A DNA stretch of 64,000 nt from Clostridium brassicae (GCF_026738875.1 NZ_JAPQFJ010000009.1:62001-126000); one strand, 5' to 3'. Positions 1-10,872 are shown, counted from the first letter of the stretch. Numbers and translations are program-made. The notes: generated from the letters alone by a model not told the origin.

Positions 1-3000
1 ACCAATAGTGAATTTATAGAGATTAACTTAGTAACAGGTACTGCAACTGTAGTTAATCCTGATATTGGAGTTAACATTAATGCAATTGGATATAATATTT
101 TAGATGATATGATATATGGTATAGAAGATAATAGTACAAATCTTGTAAGGGTGGCGCAAGATGGAACTACAACTAATTTCGGACCTATTACAGGATTACC
201 ATCACCATCACCAGGAAGGTATAATGTAGCTGATATAGATGATCAAGGGAATATGTATTTATTTAGACAAAATCAGACAACAATATATGTAGTTGATGTG
301 AATCAAGACTCACCAACCTTTGGTCAAGTAATAAATACAGTACCATTATCATCAAGCGTTAATGTAGCTGATTGGGCCTATAGTGTAAGTGACGGTATGC
401 TTTATGGTGTAGACGGCTCTACTGGTAATGTAGTAAGGGTTAATCCAGCAACAGGAGCTGTCACAGTATTAACAACAAATGGTATTCCTACTGGAAGCGC
501 TTATGGAGCCACCTTCATGGATGCTGATGGTGTTTTGTATGCAATAAATAATAATACCGGAGTTGTTTATCGTATAACAATTTCAGGTAATAACGCTACA
601 GGTGTGAATTTTTCCCAAAGTATACCAGCAGAGCTAAATGATGGGGCATTATGTGGCAATGCTAGAATTGAAGTAGATTATGGTGATGCTCCAGATCCAA
701 CAGCAGGAACTGGACCAGACGACTACAACACATTATTTGCTAATAATGGACCTAGACATTTAATATTAAATCAATTAACTTTAGGAACTCAAGTAACAGG
801 TGAACCAGATGCTTATGCAAATTTAACTACAGATGCTACAGGAGATGATATACCACAGGGAATACAAGATGATGGTGTTACTTTACCACTTACGCCCTTA
901 TTAGCAACAGACACCACTTACTCCTTAACAGTAGATGTAGTAAATAACACAGGGTTACCAGCAAATGTATATGGATGGATAGATTTTAATAAGGATGGTG
1001 TATTCCAGGTAAATGAGGCTGCACCAGTTGTAGTAGTACCATCAGCCCCAGGAGTGCAACAAGTAGTATTAAACTTTACAGTACCTGCAGGGGTTATTTT
1101 AACACCAGATCATACCTTTGTAAGAGTTAGACTTACAACAGATGAGTTAGTAAATCAAAATCCTTCACCAACAGATGAAGATACAAGAAGTATAGGACCA
1201 GCGTCAGATGGAGAAGTTGAGGACTATTATTTAGAAATAATTCCAGAAGCGGATGTATCAGTAGTAAAGACATCAAGCCCAGACCCAGTAGCAGCAGGAG
1301 AGTTGCTAACCTATACAATTACAGTAACCAATGCAGGACCATCAGATGCAGAAAATGTAAGCCTGCAAGATATAGTACCACCAGAAATGCTAAATGCTGA
1401 ATTCTCAATAGATGGAGGATTAACCTTTAATCCATGGGTAAGCCCTTATAATATAGGAAGCTTAGTATCAGGATCAAGTGTAACTATATTAATAAGAGGA
1501 ATAGTAGACCCATCTTATACTGGAGGCAGTTTAAGTAATACAGCAACAGTAAGTAGTACAACACCAGATCCAGATCCAACAAACAATACTTCAACAGTAG
1601 TGACACAGGTAGAAACATCAGCAGATTTATCTATAACTAAAACAGTAAATCCAGATCCAGTGGTAGCAGGAGAAGAGGCCACCTATACAATTACAGTAAA
1701 CAATGCAGGACCATCTGATGCATTAAATGTAATATTAACAGATGTAATACCAGCATGTATATTAAACCCAGAATTTTCACTAGATGGAGGAGTAACCTTT
1801 AATCCATGGGTGAGTCCTTATGTTATAGGTATAATAGCGGCGGGAGCTACAGTTACTATATTAATAAGAGGAACAGTAGACCCATCATGTACCGGAACAA
1901 TAACAAATACAGCAAGAGTAGATAGTACAACACCAGATCCAGATCCAACAAACAATGAAACAACAATAGTAACCCCAATAGATACTTCAGCAGATTTATC
2001 TATAACTAAAACAGTAAATCCATATCCAGTAGTAGCAGGAGAACAAGCAACCTATACAATTACAGTATCTAATGCGGGACCATCCGATGCACAAAATGTA
2101 ACATTAACAGATGCAATCCCAGCATGTATATTAAACCCAGAATTTTCAATAGATGGAGGAGTAACCTTTAATCCATGGGTAAATCCTTATGTTATAGGCA
2201 CAATAGCAGCGGGAGCTACAGTTACTATATTAATAAGAGGAACAGTAGATCCAGCATGTATCGGAACAATAACAAATACAGCAAGAGTAGATAGTACAAC
2301 ACCAGATCCAGATCCAACAAACAATGAAACAACAATAGTAACACCAATAGATACTTCAGCAGATTTATCTATAACTAAAACAGTAAATCCAGATCCAGTA
2401 GTGGCAGGAGAAGAGGCAATCTATACAATTACAGCATGTAACGCAGGACCATCAGATGCACAAAATGTAATATTAACAGATGTAGTGCCAGCATGTTTGT
2501 TAAATCCAGAGTATTCACTAGATGGAGGAGTAACCTGGGCAGCCTGGACAGGGTCAGTAAATCTAGGCACAATACCAGCAGGACAATGTGTAACAGTATT
2601 AATAAGAGGAATAGTAGATACATCATGCACAGGAACAATAACAAATACAGCAAGAGTAGATAGCACAACACCAGATCCAGATCCAACAAATAATGAAACA
2701 ACAATAGTAACCCCAATAGATACTTCAGCAGATTTATCTATAACTAAAACAGTAAATCCAAATCCAGTAGTGGCAGGAGAAGAGGCAACCTATACAATTA
2801 CAGTAACCAATGCAGGGCCATCAGATGCATTAGATGTAACATTAACAGATGTAATACCAGCATGTATATTAAATCCAGAATTCTCAATAGATGGAGGAAT
2901 AACTTGGAATCCATGGGTAAGTCCTTATAATATAGGAACAATAGTAGCAGGAGCTACAGTTACTATATTAATAAGGGGAACAGTAGAACCATCATGTATC

Positions 3001-5019
3001 GGAACAATAAGCAATACAGCAAGAGTAGATAGTACAACACCAGATCCAGATCCAACAAATAATGAAACAACAATAGTAACCCCAATAGATACTTTAGCAG
3101 ACCTATTTATATCTAAAATAGCTAACCCAGATCCAGTAGTGGCAGGAGAAGAGGCAACTTATACAATTACAGCATGTAACGCAGGACCATCAGATGCATT
3201 AAATGTAATATTAACAGATGCAGTGCCAGTATGTTTGTTAAATCCAGAGTATTCACTAGATGGAGGAGTAACCTGGGCTGCATGGACAGGATCAGTAAAT
3301 TTAGGAACAATACCAGCAGGACAATGTGTAATAGTATTAATAAGGGGAACAGTAGATCCATCATGCATGGGAACAATAACAAATACAGCAAGAGTAGATA
3401 GCACAACACCAGATCCAGATCCAACAAACAATGAAACAACAATAGTAACCCCAATAGATACTTTAGCAGATGTATCTGTAGTTAAAACAGCTAATGCGGA
3501 TAATTTTACTACAGGAGATGTTGTAACTTATACAATAGCTGTGACAAATGCAGGACCATCAGATGCGCAAAATGTAATATTAACAGATGTAGTTCCACCA
3601 CAAATTTTAAATCCAGAGTTTTCAATAGATGGAGGAGTAACCTGGAGTCCATGGGTAAGTCCTTATAATATAGGAACAATAGCTGCAGGAACAACAGTTA
3701 CTATTTTAATACGTGGAACTGTAAGTGAAACTGCTATTGGAACAGTTAGAAATACAGCAAGTGTAAGTTCGGATACTGAAGATCCAGATCCAGCAAATAA
3801 TGAATCAACAGTTGATGTGGAAGTTAAAGTAGCTAAATTAGAAGTAGTAAAATCCGCAGATAAAACTGCAGTAAAAGTAGGAGATAATTTAACCTATACA
3901 GTAACTATTAAAAATACTGGGAATACACCTGCTAATGATGTAGTATTCAAAGATCAAATACCTGTAGGAACTAGTTTTGTACCAGGAAGTGTAACTATTA
4001 ATGGAATGCCAGATGTAGGTGCAAATCCGGAGGTTGGATTTGATATTGGAACAATAAATTCAGGTGAAACTGTATTAGTAAGTTTTGCTGTTAAAGTTGA
4101 ATATCGTCCAACACCACCACAGGTTGTGAATGTGGCAGTGGCTGATTATAACTTTATAGTTGACCCTACTAGACCACCGATTGAAAAATCAGATACAAGT
4201 AATGAAGTGATAACACAGGTGGAGATAGTTCAAGTTGATGTATTAAAATCAGCAGATAAGACCTTTGCAGTAATAGGAGATATAATAACCTATACTGTTA
4301 TAATAACAAATTCTTCAACAATACCTGTAAATGATGTGGTATTTACTGATTCAATACCAGATGGAACAAGTTTTGTGCCAGCTAGTGTAACAGTAAATGA
4401 TAACCCAGTATCAGGAGATCCAAGTACAGGCATTAATTTAGGAACTCTTGATCCAGGTGAATCAGTAAAAGTAAGTTTTAAGGTTAAGGTTGAATTTGTA
4501 CCATGTCCACCAAGAATAATAAACAAAGCTTTTGTAAGCTTTAAATATGCACTTGGAGATAATATTATAGAAGAAACTGTAGAAAGTAATAGTTCAATAA
4601 TAGATGTAGGACCAACAAGCTTTAAACAATTAAGCAGAGAAGAATATGTTAAGATTCCATGTCAAAAACCAGATGCAGAAGAAATTTTAAATACAGTAGT
4701 GGATATTGAAATAACAAATACAAGGGTGATAAAAACTCCTATAATAACATCTTTAGAAGGACAAAATTTAACAGGCTTTAAATTGATAGTTGAAGGAGTA
4801 CTAAATCAAAAGGTTGAATATATAGCTTGTGATGAGAAGCAGTCAGTACACGCAGCACACTTTAGAGTACCGTTTAGCACATTTATAATATTACCAGAAA
4901 GTTATGTAGAGGGTACTAATATAGAGATAGAAGCTGTAGTAGAGGATATTTACAGTAAACTTGTAAATAAGAGAACTGTATTTAAGAATATAACATTTAT
5001 GATACTTGCAAAATTTTAA
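1..5019 (+). CDS. Giant DUF11-repeat protein with C-terminal SPOCS (DUF3794) domain, 5'-truncated by window
   Basis: The reading frame is open from base 1, so the start lies upstream; 1672 residues are visible. Visible order: a repeat-rich propeller-like region (residues 1 to about 215, aligning with the same part of the next gene), a domain ending in GEVEDYYL (about 220-415), seven DUF11 repeats of about 123 residues (nt 1246-3830), two divergent DUF11 repeats (to about nt 4600), and a C-terminal SPOCS-like domain (nt 4615-5010, motifs FKQLSREEY, SLEGQNLTG, HAAHFRVPFS). DUF11 repeats are extracellular beta-sandwich modules; the SPOCS domain occurs in spore-coat assembly proteins such as SipL. 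There is no C-terminal sortase motif or membrane helix. I infer a structural spore-surface protein. It is a tandem paralogue of the gene at 5372, with near-identical 3' ends. Confidence 0.85.
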   Translation, partial: TNSEFIEINLVTGTATVVNPDIGVNINAIGYNILDDMIYGIEDNSTNLVRVAQDGTTTNFGPITGLPSPSPGRYNVADIDDQGNMYLFRQNQTTIYVVDVNQDSPTFGQVINTVPLSSSVNVADWAYSVSDGMLYGVDGSTGNVVRVNPATGAVTVLTTNGIPTGSAYGATFMDADGVLYAINNNTGVVYRITISGNNATGVNFSQSIPAELNDGALCGNARIEVDYGDAPDPTAGTGPDDYNTLFANNGPRHLILNQLTLGTQVTGEPDAYANLTTDATGDDIPQGIQDDGVTLPLTPLLATDTTYSLTVDVVNNTGLPANVYGWIDFNKDGVFQVNEAAPVVVVPSAPGVQQVVLNFTVPAGVILTPDHTFVRVRLTTDELVNQNPSPTDEDTRSIGPASDGEVEDYYLEIIPEADVSVVKTSSPDPVAAGELLTYTITVTNAGPSDAENVSLQDIVPPEMLNAEFSIDGGLTFNPWVSPYNIGSLVSGSSVTILIRGIVDPSYTGGSLSNTATVSSTTPDPDPTNNTSTVVTQVETSADLSITKTVNPDPVVAGEEATYTITVNNAGPSDALNVILTDVIPACILNPEFSLDGGVTFNPWVSPYVIGIIAAGATVTILIRGTVDPSCTGTITNTARVDSTTPDPDPTNNETTIVTPIDTSADLSITKTVNPYPVVAGEQATYTITVSNAGPSDAQNVTLTDAIPACILNPEFSIDGGVTFNPWVNPYVIGTIAAGATVTILIRGTVDPACIGTITNTARVDSTTPDPDPTNNETTIVTPIDTSADLSITKTVNPDPVVAGEEAIYTITACNAGPSDAQNVILTDVVPACLLNPEYSLDGGVTWAAWTGSVNLGTIPAGQCVTVLIRGIVDTSCTGTITNTARVDSTTPDPDPTNNETTIVTPIDTSADLSITKTVNPNPVVAGEEATYTITVTNAGPSDALDVTLTDVIPACILNPEFSIDGGITWNPWVSPYNIGTIVAGATVTILIRGTVEPSCIGTISNTARVDSTTPDPDPTNNETTIVTPIDTLADLFISKIANPDPVVAGEEATYTITACNAGPSDALNVILTDAVPVCLLNPEYSLDGGVTWAAWTGSVNLGTIPAGQCVIVLIRGTVDPSCMGTITNTARVDSTTPDPDPTNNETTIVTPIDTLADVSVVKTANADNFTTGDVVTYTIAVTNAGPSDAQNVILTDVVPPQILNPEFSIDGGVTWSPWVSPYNIGTIAAGTTVTILIRGTVSETAIGTVRNTASVSSDTEDPDPANNESTVDVEVKVAKLEVVKSADKTAVKVGDNLTYTVTIKNTGNTPANDVVFKDQIPVGTSFVPGSVTINGMPDVGANPEVGFDIGTINSGETVLVSFAVKVEYRPTPPQVVNVAVADYNFIVDPTRPPIEKSDTSNEVITQVEIVQVDVLKSADKTFAVIGDIITYTVIITNSSTIPVNDVVFTDSIPDGTSFVPASVTVNDNPVSGDPSTGINLGTLDPGESVKVSFKVKVEFVPCPPRIINKAFVSFKYALGDNIIEETVESNSSIIDVGPTSFKQLSREEYVKIPCQKPDAEEILNTVVDIEITNTRVIKTPIITSLEGQNLTGFKLIVEGVLNQKVEYIACDEKQSVHAAHFRVPFSTFIILPESYVEGTNIEIEAVVEDIYSKLVNKRTVFKNITFMILAKF
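1246..3830 (+). repeat. Array of seven DUF11 coding repeats, about 369 bp each
   Basis: Repeat boundaries fall at 1246, 1618, 1987, 2356, 2725, 3094 and 3463. All but the first step are exactly 369 bp, i.e. 123 codons. Units share long near-identical stretches, for example around the SITKTVNPDPVVAGE and NAGPSDA motifs. Two subtypes alternate: one with NPWVSPY and few cysteines, one with AAWTGSV and up to four cysteines. Confidence 0.9.
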
Positions 5020-5041
5020 TTATAAAATAAATTGAACTTAT

Positions 5042-5083
5042 AAAGACATACAATAAAATTTTTATTTAATTGTATGTCTTTTG
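5042..5083 (+). terminator. Rho-independent terminator after first giant gene
   Basis: A perfect 13-bp stem (5042-5054 with 5069-5081, arm AAAGACATACAAT) has a 14-nt loop and is followed by a short T-rich run. It lies 23 bp after the stop codon. Confidence 0.8.
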
Positions 5084-5371
5084 TTTATGTTTAAAAATCA
5101 AACTTATACAACTTAACTAGGCACATAAATAAGCATTATAAATATTATATATAGTAGGTAAGGAATTTATTTAGTTAAATTTAAAATTAATAACTAATAA
5201 GTAAATAAAACACCAAAATTTTGATACAAAAATTTATATTTGAGGTATATGTATAAAGAAAATAAATACTAAAATCATATATTTTACTAATAAATTGGAA
5301 ATGAAAAGATTTTAAATTAGTTATAAAAATTTCATTTAAATGATGAAAAATATTAGAATGGAGGAAATTTT
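5084..5371. other. AT-rich intergenic region upstream of second giant gene
   Basis: About 290 bp with no coding potential. It must hold the promoter of the next gene. A CATATATTT sequence at 5276 resembles the -10 of mother-cell sigma factors (SigE/SigK), but I see no convincing partner -35. The ribosome binding site ATGGAGG ends about 9 bases before the ATG at 5372. Confidence 0.4.
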
Positions 5372-8300
5372 ATGGCTGCAACAATTACAGGAATAGTCTT
5401 TGATGATTTAAATCATAATGGGGTATTAGATCCAGGTGAACCAGGGATACCTAATGCCTATGTGGTTATACGTGATCCTAATGGAGTATGTACAACAGTA
5501 CAAACAAATGCATCTGGAATATATACTTTTTCAAATCTTATTGTAGCAGGTAATTATACTGTTTATGAAACTGCTGTAGATCCGGGAGCTACTTGTCCAC
5601 CAACAACTTTTGGACAACCAGCAGGCTTTACAAATTCTAGTACCTTTAGAACAGAAACAATAAATGTAACTCAAACCCAGATAGATAATAATGTCATTAT
5701 TAATGGAAGAGATTATGGTCATGACAATCCACAAACTTTTACTTGTATAGCTATTGGATATCAAGTTGCTATACCTGCTCCAGGTGCAAATAGTCAATTT
5801 TTAGAAATAAATTTAGTAACAGGTAATTTGACTGTTATAAATCCAGATATGGGAATTGCTATGAATTCTATAGGATATAATGTTTTAGATAATATGATAT
5901 ATGGTATAGAAGATGGTTCTAATAATTTAATAAGAGTTGCACAGGATGGAAGCATAACAAATTTTGGACCTATTACAGGATTACCAGCAGGCGTTGTTTA
6001 TACAACAGGGGATATAGATAATCAAGGGCGTATGTATGCATATGCAAATGGTTCAACAACTTTTTATGAGATTGATGTAAATCAAAACTCTCCTACTTTT
6101 GGTCAGGTTATAAATACTGTACCAATAGCTTCTACTCCAATAGCAGATTGGTCATGGAACCCAATTGATGGACAATTATATGGTGTAACCAATACTGGAA
6201 TTGTAGTAAGAGTAGATCCGTCTACTGGTAATGTTACCAATTTAACAACAGTAGGGGTACCAGCTGGAGCTTTCTATGGTGCTACTTTTATAGATGCATC
6301 GGGAACTTTATATGCTATAAGCAACGGTACAGGATTAGTTTATCGTATAACAATTTCAGGAAACAATGCAACAGGTGAAGAATTTTCTGAAGCTGTACAA
6401 ACAACTGGAAATGATGGGGCTGCATGTGCTAATGCATTACTTGAAATAGATTTTGGTGATGCACCGGATCCAACACCAGGAACTGGACCAGATGATTATA
6501 ACACATTACTTGCTAATAATGGACCTAGACATCAAATAATAAATCAATTAACTTTAGGAACTCAAGTAACAGGTGAACCAGATGCTTATGCAAATTTAAC
6601 TACAGATGCTACAGGAGATGATATACCACAGGGTATACAAGATGATGGTGTTACTTTACCACTTACACCTTTATTAGTAACAGACACCACTTACTCCTTA
6701 ACAGTAGATGTGGTAAATAATACAGGATTGCCAGCCAATGTATATGGATGGATAGATTTTAATAAAGACGGTGTATTCCAGGGAAATGAAGCAGCACCAG
6801 TTGTAGTAGTACCATCAGCTCCAGGAGTGCAACAAATAGTATTAAACTTTACAGTACCTGTAGGTGTTACTTTAACTCCAGATCATACTTTTGTAAGAGT
6901 TAGACTTACAACAGATGAGTTAATAAATCAAAATCCTTCACCAACAGATGAAGATACAAGAAGTATAGGCCCAGCATCAGATGGGGAAGTTGAAGATTAT
7001 TATTTACAAATAGATCCAGTGGCAGATATATCTGTAGTTAAAACAGTAAATCCAGACCCAGTAGTAGCAGGAAATCAAGCCATATATACAATTACAGTAT
7101 CTAATGCAGGACCATCCGATGCAACAAATGTAATATTAACAGATGTAATACCAGCATGTATTTTAAATCCAGAATTCTCAATAGATGGAGGATTAACTTG
7201 GAATCCATGGGTAAGTCCTTATAATATAGGCACAATAGTAGCGGGAGGTACAGTTACTGTATTAATAAGAGGAACAGTAGATCCATCATGTACAGGAACA
7301 ATAACTAATACAGCAACAGTAAGTTCAGATGTGCTAGACCCGGATCCAACTAATAATACTTCAACAATAGTAACACAAATAGATACTTCAGCAGACCTAT
7401 CTATAACTAAAACAGTAAATCCAGACCCAGTAGTAGCAGGAGAACAAGCCACCTATACAATTACAGTAAACAATGCAGGACCATCCGATGCATTAAATGT
7501 AACATTAACAGATGTAATACCAGCATGTATACTAAACCCAGAATTTTCACTAGATGGAGGATTAACTTGGAATCCATGGGTGAGTCCTTATGTTATAGGA
7601 ACAATGGCGGCGGGAGCTACAGTTACTATATTAATAAGAGGAACAGTAGATCCATCTTGCACAGGAACAATAACAAATACAGCAAGAGTAGATAGCACAA
7701 CACCGGATCCAGATCCAACAAATAATGAAACAACAATAGTAACACAAATAGATACTTCAGCAGACCTATCTATAACTAAAACAGTAGATCCAGATCCAGT
7801 AGTAGCAGGACAGCTAGCAACCTATACAATTACAGCATGTAACGCAGGACCATCAGATGCATTGGATGTAATATTAACAGATGCAATACCAGCATGTATA
7901 TTAAATCCAGAGTATTCACTAGATGGAGGAATAATCTGGGCAGCATGGACAGGGTCAGTAAATCTAGGCACAATACCAGCAGGACAATGTGTAACAGTAT
8001 TAATAAGAGGAACTGTAGACCCATCATGTACCGGAACAATAACCAATACAGCAAGAGTAGATAGTACAACACCAGATCCAGATCCAACAAACAATGAAAC
8101 AACAATAGTAACACCAATAGATACTTTAGCAGATTTATCTATAACTAAAACAGTAGATCCAGATCCAGTAGTGGCAGGAGAAGAGGCAACCTATACAATT
8201 ACAGCATGTAACGCAGGACCATCCGATGCACAAAATGTAATATTAACAGATGTAGTGCCAGCATGTTTGTTAAATCCAGAGTATTCACTAGATGGAGGAA

Positions 8301-10789
8301 TAACCTGGGCCGCATGGACAGGGTCAGTAAATCTAGGCACAATACCAGCAGGACAATGTGTAACAGTATTAATAAGAGGAACCGTAGATCCATCATGTAC
8401 TGGAGCGATAACAAATACAGCAAGAGTAGATAGTACAACACCAGATCCAGATCCAACAAACAATGAAACAACAATAGTAACCCCAATAGATACTTCGGCA
8501 GATTTATCTATAACTAAAACAGTAAATCCAGATCCAGTAGTGGCAGGAGAAGAGGCAATTTATACAATTACAGCATGTAACGCAGGCCCATCAGATGCAC
8601 AAAGTGTAACGTTAACAGATGTAATACCAGCATGTTTGTTAAATCCAGAGTATTCACTAGATGGAGGAGTAACCTGGGCAGCATGGACAGGATCAGTAAA
8701 TCTAGGCACAATACCAGCAGGGCAATGTGTAACAGTATTAATAAGAGGAACAGTAGATCCATCATGCATGGGAACAATAACAAATACAGCAAGAGTAGAT
8801 AGCACAACACCAGATCCAGATCCAACAAATAATGAAACAACAATAGTAACCCCAATAGATACTTCAGCAGATTTATCTATAACTAAAACAGTAAATCCAG
8901 ATCCAGTAGTAGCAGGAGAAGAGGCAACCTATACAATTACAGCATGTAACGCAGGACCATCAGATGCACAAAGTGTAATATTAACAGATGCAGTGCCAGC
9001 ATGTTTGTTAAATCCAGAGTATTCACTAGATGGAGGAGTAACCTGGCTAGTATGGACAGGGTCAGTAAATCTAGGCACAATACCAGCAGGACAATGTGTA
9101 ACAGTATTAATAAGGGGAACAGTAGATCCATCATGCATGGGAACAATAACAAATACAGCAAGAGTAGATAGCACAACACCAGATCCAGATCCAACAAACA
9201 ATGAAACAACAATAGTAACACCAATAGATACTTTAGCAGATGTATCAGTAGTTAAAACAGCTAATGCTAATAATTTTACTACAGGAGATGTTGTAACTTA
9301 TACAATAGATGTAACAAATGCAGGACCATCAGATGCACAAAATGTAATATTAACAGATGTAGTTCCACCACAAATTTTAAATCCAGAGTTTTCAATAGAT
9401 GGAGGAGTAACCTGGAGTCCATGGGTAAGTCCTTATAATATAGGAACAATAGCAGCAGGAACAACAGCTACTATTTTAATACGTGGAACTATAAGTGAAA
9501 CTGCTATTGGAACAGTTAGAAATACAGCAAGTATAAGTTCAGATACTGAAGATCCAGATCCAACAAATAATAAATCAACAGTTGATGTGGAAGTTAAAGT
9601 AGCTAAATTAGAAGTAGTAAAATCCGTAGATAAGTCTGCAGCTTTAGTAGGAGATACTTTAACCTATATAGTAACTATTAAAAATACTGGGAATGTACCT
9701 GCTAATAATGTAGTGTTCAAAGATCAAATACCACAAGGAACTAGTTTTGTATCAGGAAGTGTAACTATTAATGGAATGCCAGATGTAGGCGCAAATCCAG
9801 AGGCTGGATTTAATATTGGAACAATAAATCCAGGGGAAACTGTATTAGTAAGCTTTACTGTTAAAATTGAATTACGTCCAACACCACCACAGGTTGTGAA
9901 TGTGGCAGTAGTTGATTACAATTTTATAGTTGATCCTACTAGACCACCGATTGAAAAATCAGATACAAGTAATGAAGTGGTAACACAGGTTGAAATAGTT
10001 CAAGTTGATGTATTAAAATCAGCAGATAAGACTTTTGTAATAAAAGGAGATACAATAACTTATACTGTTATAATAACGAATTCTTCAACAATACCTGTAA
10101 ATGATGTGGTATTTACTGATCCAATACCAGATGGAACAAGTTTTGTGCCAGATAGTGTAACAATAAATGGTAATCTAGCTGGTGAAAATCCAAGTACAGG
10201 CATTAATTTAGGAACTCTTGATCCAGGTGAAACAGTAAAAGTAGGCTTTAAGGTTAAAGTTGATTTTGTACCATGTCCACCAAGAATATTAAACAAAGCT
10301 TTTGTAAGTTTTAATTATGTACTTGGAGATAATATTATAGAAGAAACTGTAGAAAGTAATAGTTCAATAATAGATATAGGACCAACAAGCTTTAAACAAT
10401 TAAGCAGAGAAGAATATGTTAAAATACCAGTTCAAAAACCAGATGCAGAAGAAATTTTAAATACAGTAGTGGATATTGAAATAACAAATACAAAGGTGAT
10501 AAAAACTCCTATAATAACATCTTTAGAAGGACAAAATTTAACAGGCTTTAAATTGATAGTTGAAGGAGTACTAAACCAAAAGGTTGAATATATAGCTTGT
10601 GATGAGAAGCAGTCAGTACACGCAGCACACTTTAGAGTACCGTTTAGCACATTTATAATATTACCAGAAAGTTATGTAGAGGGTACTAATATAGAGATAG
10701 AAGCTGTAGTAGAGGATATTTACAGTAAACTTGTAAATAAGAGAACTGTATTTAAGAATATAACATTTATGATACTTGCAAAATTTTAA
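5372..10789 (+). CDS. Giant DUF11-repeat protein with N-terminal SdrD_B-like and C-terminal SPOCS domains
   Basis: 1805 residues. Residues 1-95 resemble an SdrD_B/CarboxypepD-type sandwich with a calcium-loop-like DLNHNGVLDPGE. About 110-350 form a propeller-like repeat region; about 355-545 form a domain ending in GEVEDYYL. Seven 123-residue DUF11 repeats (nt 7016-9600) and two divergent ones follow, then a SPOCS-like domain (about 1670-1805). The start is clear: GGAGG precedes ATGGCTGCAACA. The N-terminus has no signal peptide and there is no LPXTG, S-layer or transmembrane segment, so export by Sec is unlikely. This fits assembly onto the forespore from the mother cell, which is inference. 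The gene is a tandem duplicate of the preceding one, with almost identical DNA over the last 400 bp. Confidence 0.85.
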   Translation: MAATITGIVFDDLNHNGVLDPGEPGIPNAYVVIRDPNGVCTTVQTNASGIYTFSNLIVAGNYTVYETAVDPGATCPPTTFGQPAGFTNSSTFRTETINVTQTQIDNNVIINGRDYGHDNPQTFTCIAIGYQVAIPAPGANSQFLEINLVTGNLTVINPDMGIAMNSIGYNVLDNMIYGIEDGSNNLIRVAQDGSITNFGPITGLPAGVVYTTGDIDNQGRMYAYANGSTTFYEIDVNQNSPTFGQVINTVPIASTPIADWSWNPIDGQLYGVTNTGIVVRVDPSTGNVTNLTTVGVPAGAFYGATFIDASGTLYAISNGTGLVYRITISGNNATGEEFSEAVQTTGNDGAACANALLEIDFGDAPDPTPGTGPDDYNTLLANNGPRHQIINQLTLGTQVTGEPDAYANLTTDATGDDIPQGIQDDGVTLPLTPLLVTDTTYSLTVDVVNNTGLPANVYGWIDFNKDGVFQGNEAAPVVVVPSAPGVQQIVLNFTVPVGVTLTPDHTFVRVRLTTDELINQNPSPTDEDTRSIGPASDGEVEDYYLQIDPVADISVVKTVNPDPVVAGNQAIYTITVSNAGPSDATNVILTDVIPACILNPEFSIDGGLTWNPWVSPYNIGTIVAGGTVTVLIRGTVDPSCTGTITNTATVSSDVLDPDPTNNTSTIVTQIDTSADLSITKTVNPDPVVAGEQATYTITVNNAGPSDALNVTLTDVIPACILNPEFSLDGGLTWNPWVSPYVIGTMAAGATVTILIRGTVDPSCTGTITNTARVDSTTPDPDPTNNETTIVTQIDTSADLSITKTVDPDPVVAGQLATYTITACNAGPSDALDVILTDAIPACILNPEYSLDGGIIWAAWTGSVNLGTIPAGQCVTVLIRGTVDPSCTGTITNTARVDSTTPDPDPTNNETTIVTPIDTLADLSITKTVDPDPVVAGEEATYTITACNAGPSDAQNVILTDVVPACLLNPEYSLDGGITWAAWTGSVNLGTIPAGQCVTVLIRGTVDPSCTGAITNTARVDSTTPDPDPTNNETTIVTPIDTSADLSITKTVNPDPVVAGEEAIYTITACNAGPSDAQSVTLTDVIPACLLNPEYSLDGGVTWAAWTGSVNLGTIPAGQCVTVLIRGTVDPSCMGTITNTARVDSTTPDPDPTNNETTIVTPIDTSADLSITKTVNPDPVVAGEEATYTITACNAGPSDAQSVILTDAVPACLLNPEYSLDGGVTWLVWTGSVNLGTIPAGQCVTVLIRGTVDPSCMGTITNTARVDSTTPDPDPTNNETTIVTPIDTLADVSVVKTANANNFTTGDVVTYTIDVTNAGPSDAQNVILTDVVPPQILNPEFSIDGGVTWSPWVSPYNIGTIAAGTTATILIRGTISETAIGTVRNTASISSDTEDPDPTNNKSTVDVEVKVAKLEVVKSVDKSAALVGDTLTYIVTIKNTGNVPANNVVFKDQIPQGTSFVSGSVTINGMPDVGANPEAGFNIGTINPGETVLVSFTVKIELRPTPPQVVNVAVVDYNFIVDPTRPPIEKSDTSNEVVTQVEIVQVDVLKSADKTFVIKGDTITYTVIITNSSTIPVNDVVFTDPIPDGTSFVPDSVTINGNLAGENPSTGINLGTLDPGETVKVGFKVKVDFVPCPPRILNKAFVSFNYVLGDNIIEETVESNSSIIDIGPTSFKQLSREEYVKIPVQKPDAEEILNTVVDIEITNTKVIKTPIITSLEGQNLTGFKLIVEGVLNQKVEYIACDEKQSVHAAHFRVPFSTFIILPESYVEGTNIEIEAVVEDIYSKLVNKRTVFKNITFMILAKF
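7016..9600 (+). repeat. Array of seven DUF11 coding repeats, 369 bp each
   Basis: Repeat starts at about 7019, 7388, 7757, 8126, 8495, 8864 and 9233 give an exact 369-bp period. The third to sixth units are of the cysteine-bearing subtype (TACNAG, PACLLNP, AGQCVTV, DPSC). Units are more alike within the gene than needed for function alone, suggesting recent homogenisation or expansion. Confidence 0.9.
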
Positions 10790-10828
10790 TTGTAAAATAG
10801 ATAAACTGTACTGTTAAAGGAATAATTA

Positions 10829-10872
10829 AAAAAGCTTCAACTAGTTTTTTAGATCTAGTTGAGGCTTTTATA
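10829..10872 (+). terminator. Rho-independent terminator after second giant gene
   Basis: The stem AAAAGCTTCAACTAG pairs with CTAGTTGAGGCTTTT with one G-T pair and a short loop. It lies about 40 bp after the stop codon. Confidence 0.75.

Noticed and set aside
1246-3830. CRISPR array or satellite DNA
   Set aside because: The repeat lies in one continuous reading frame with an exact codon-multiple period and coding-type substitutions.
1133-4526. Long antisense open frames across the DUF11 repeat arrays
   Set aside because: They recur once per 369-bp unit and are a by-product of repeat codon use; none has a ribosome site or recognisable product. The same applies in 7219-10296.
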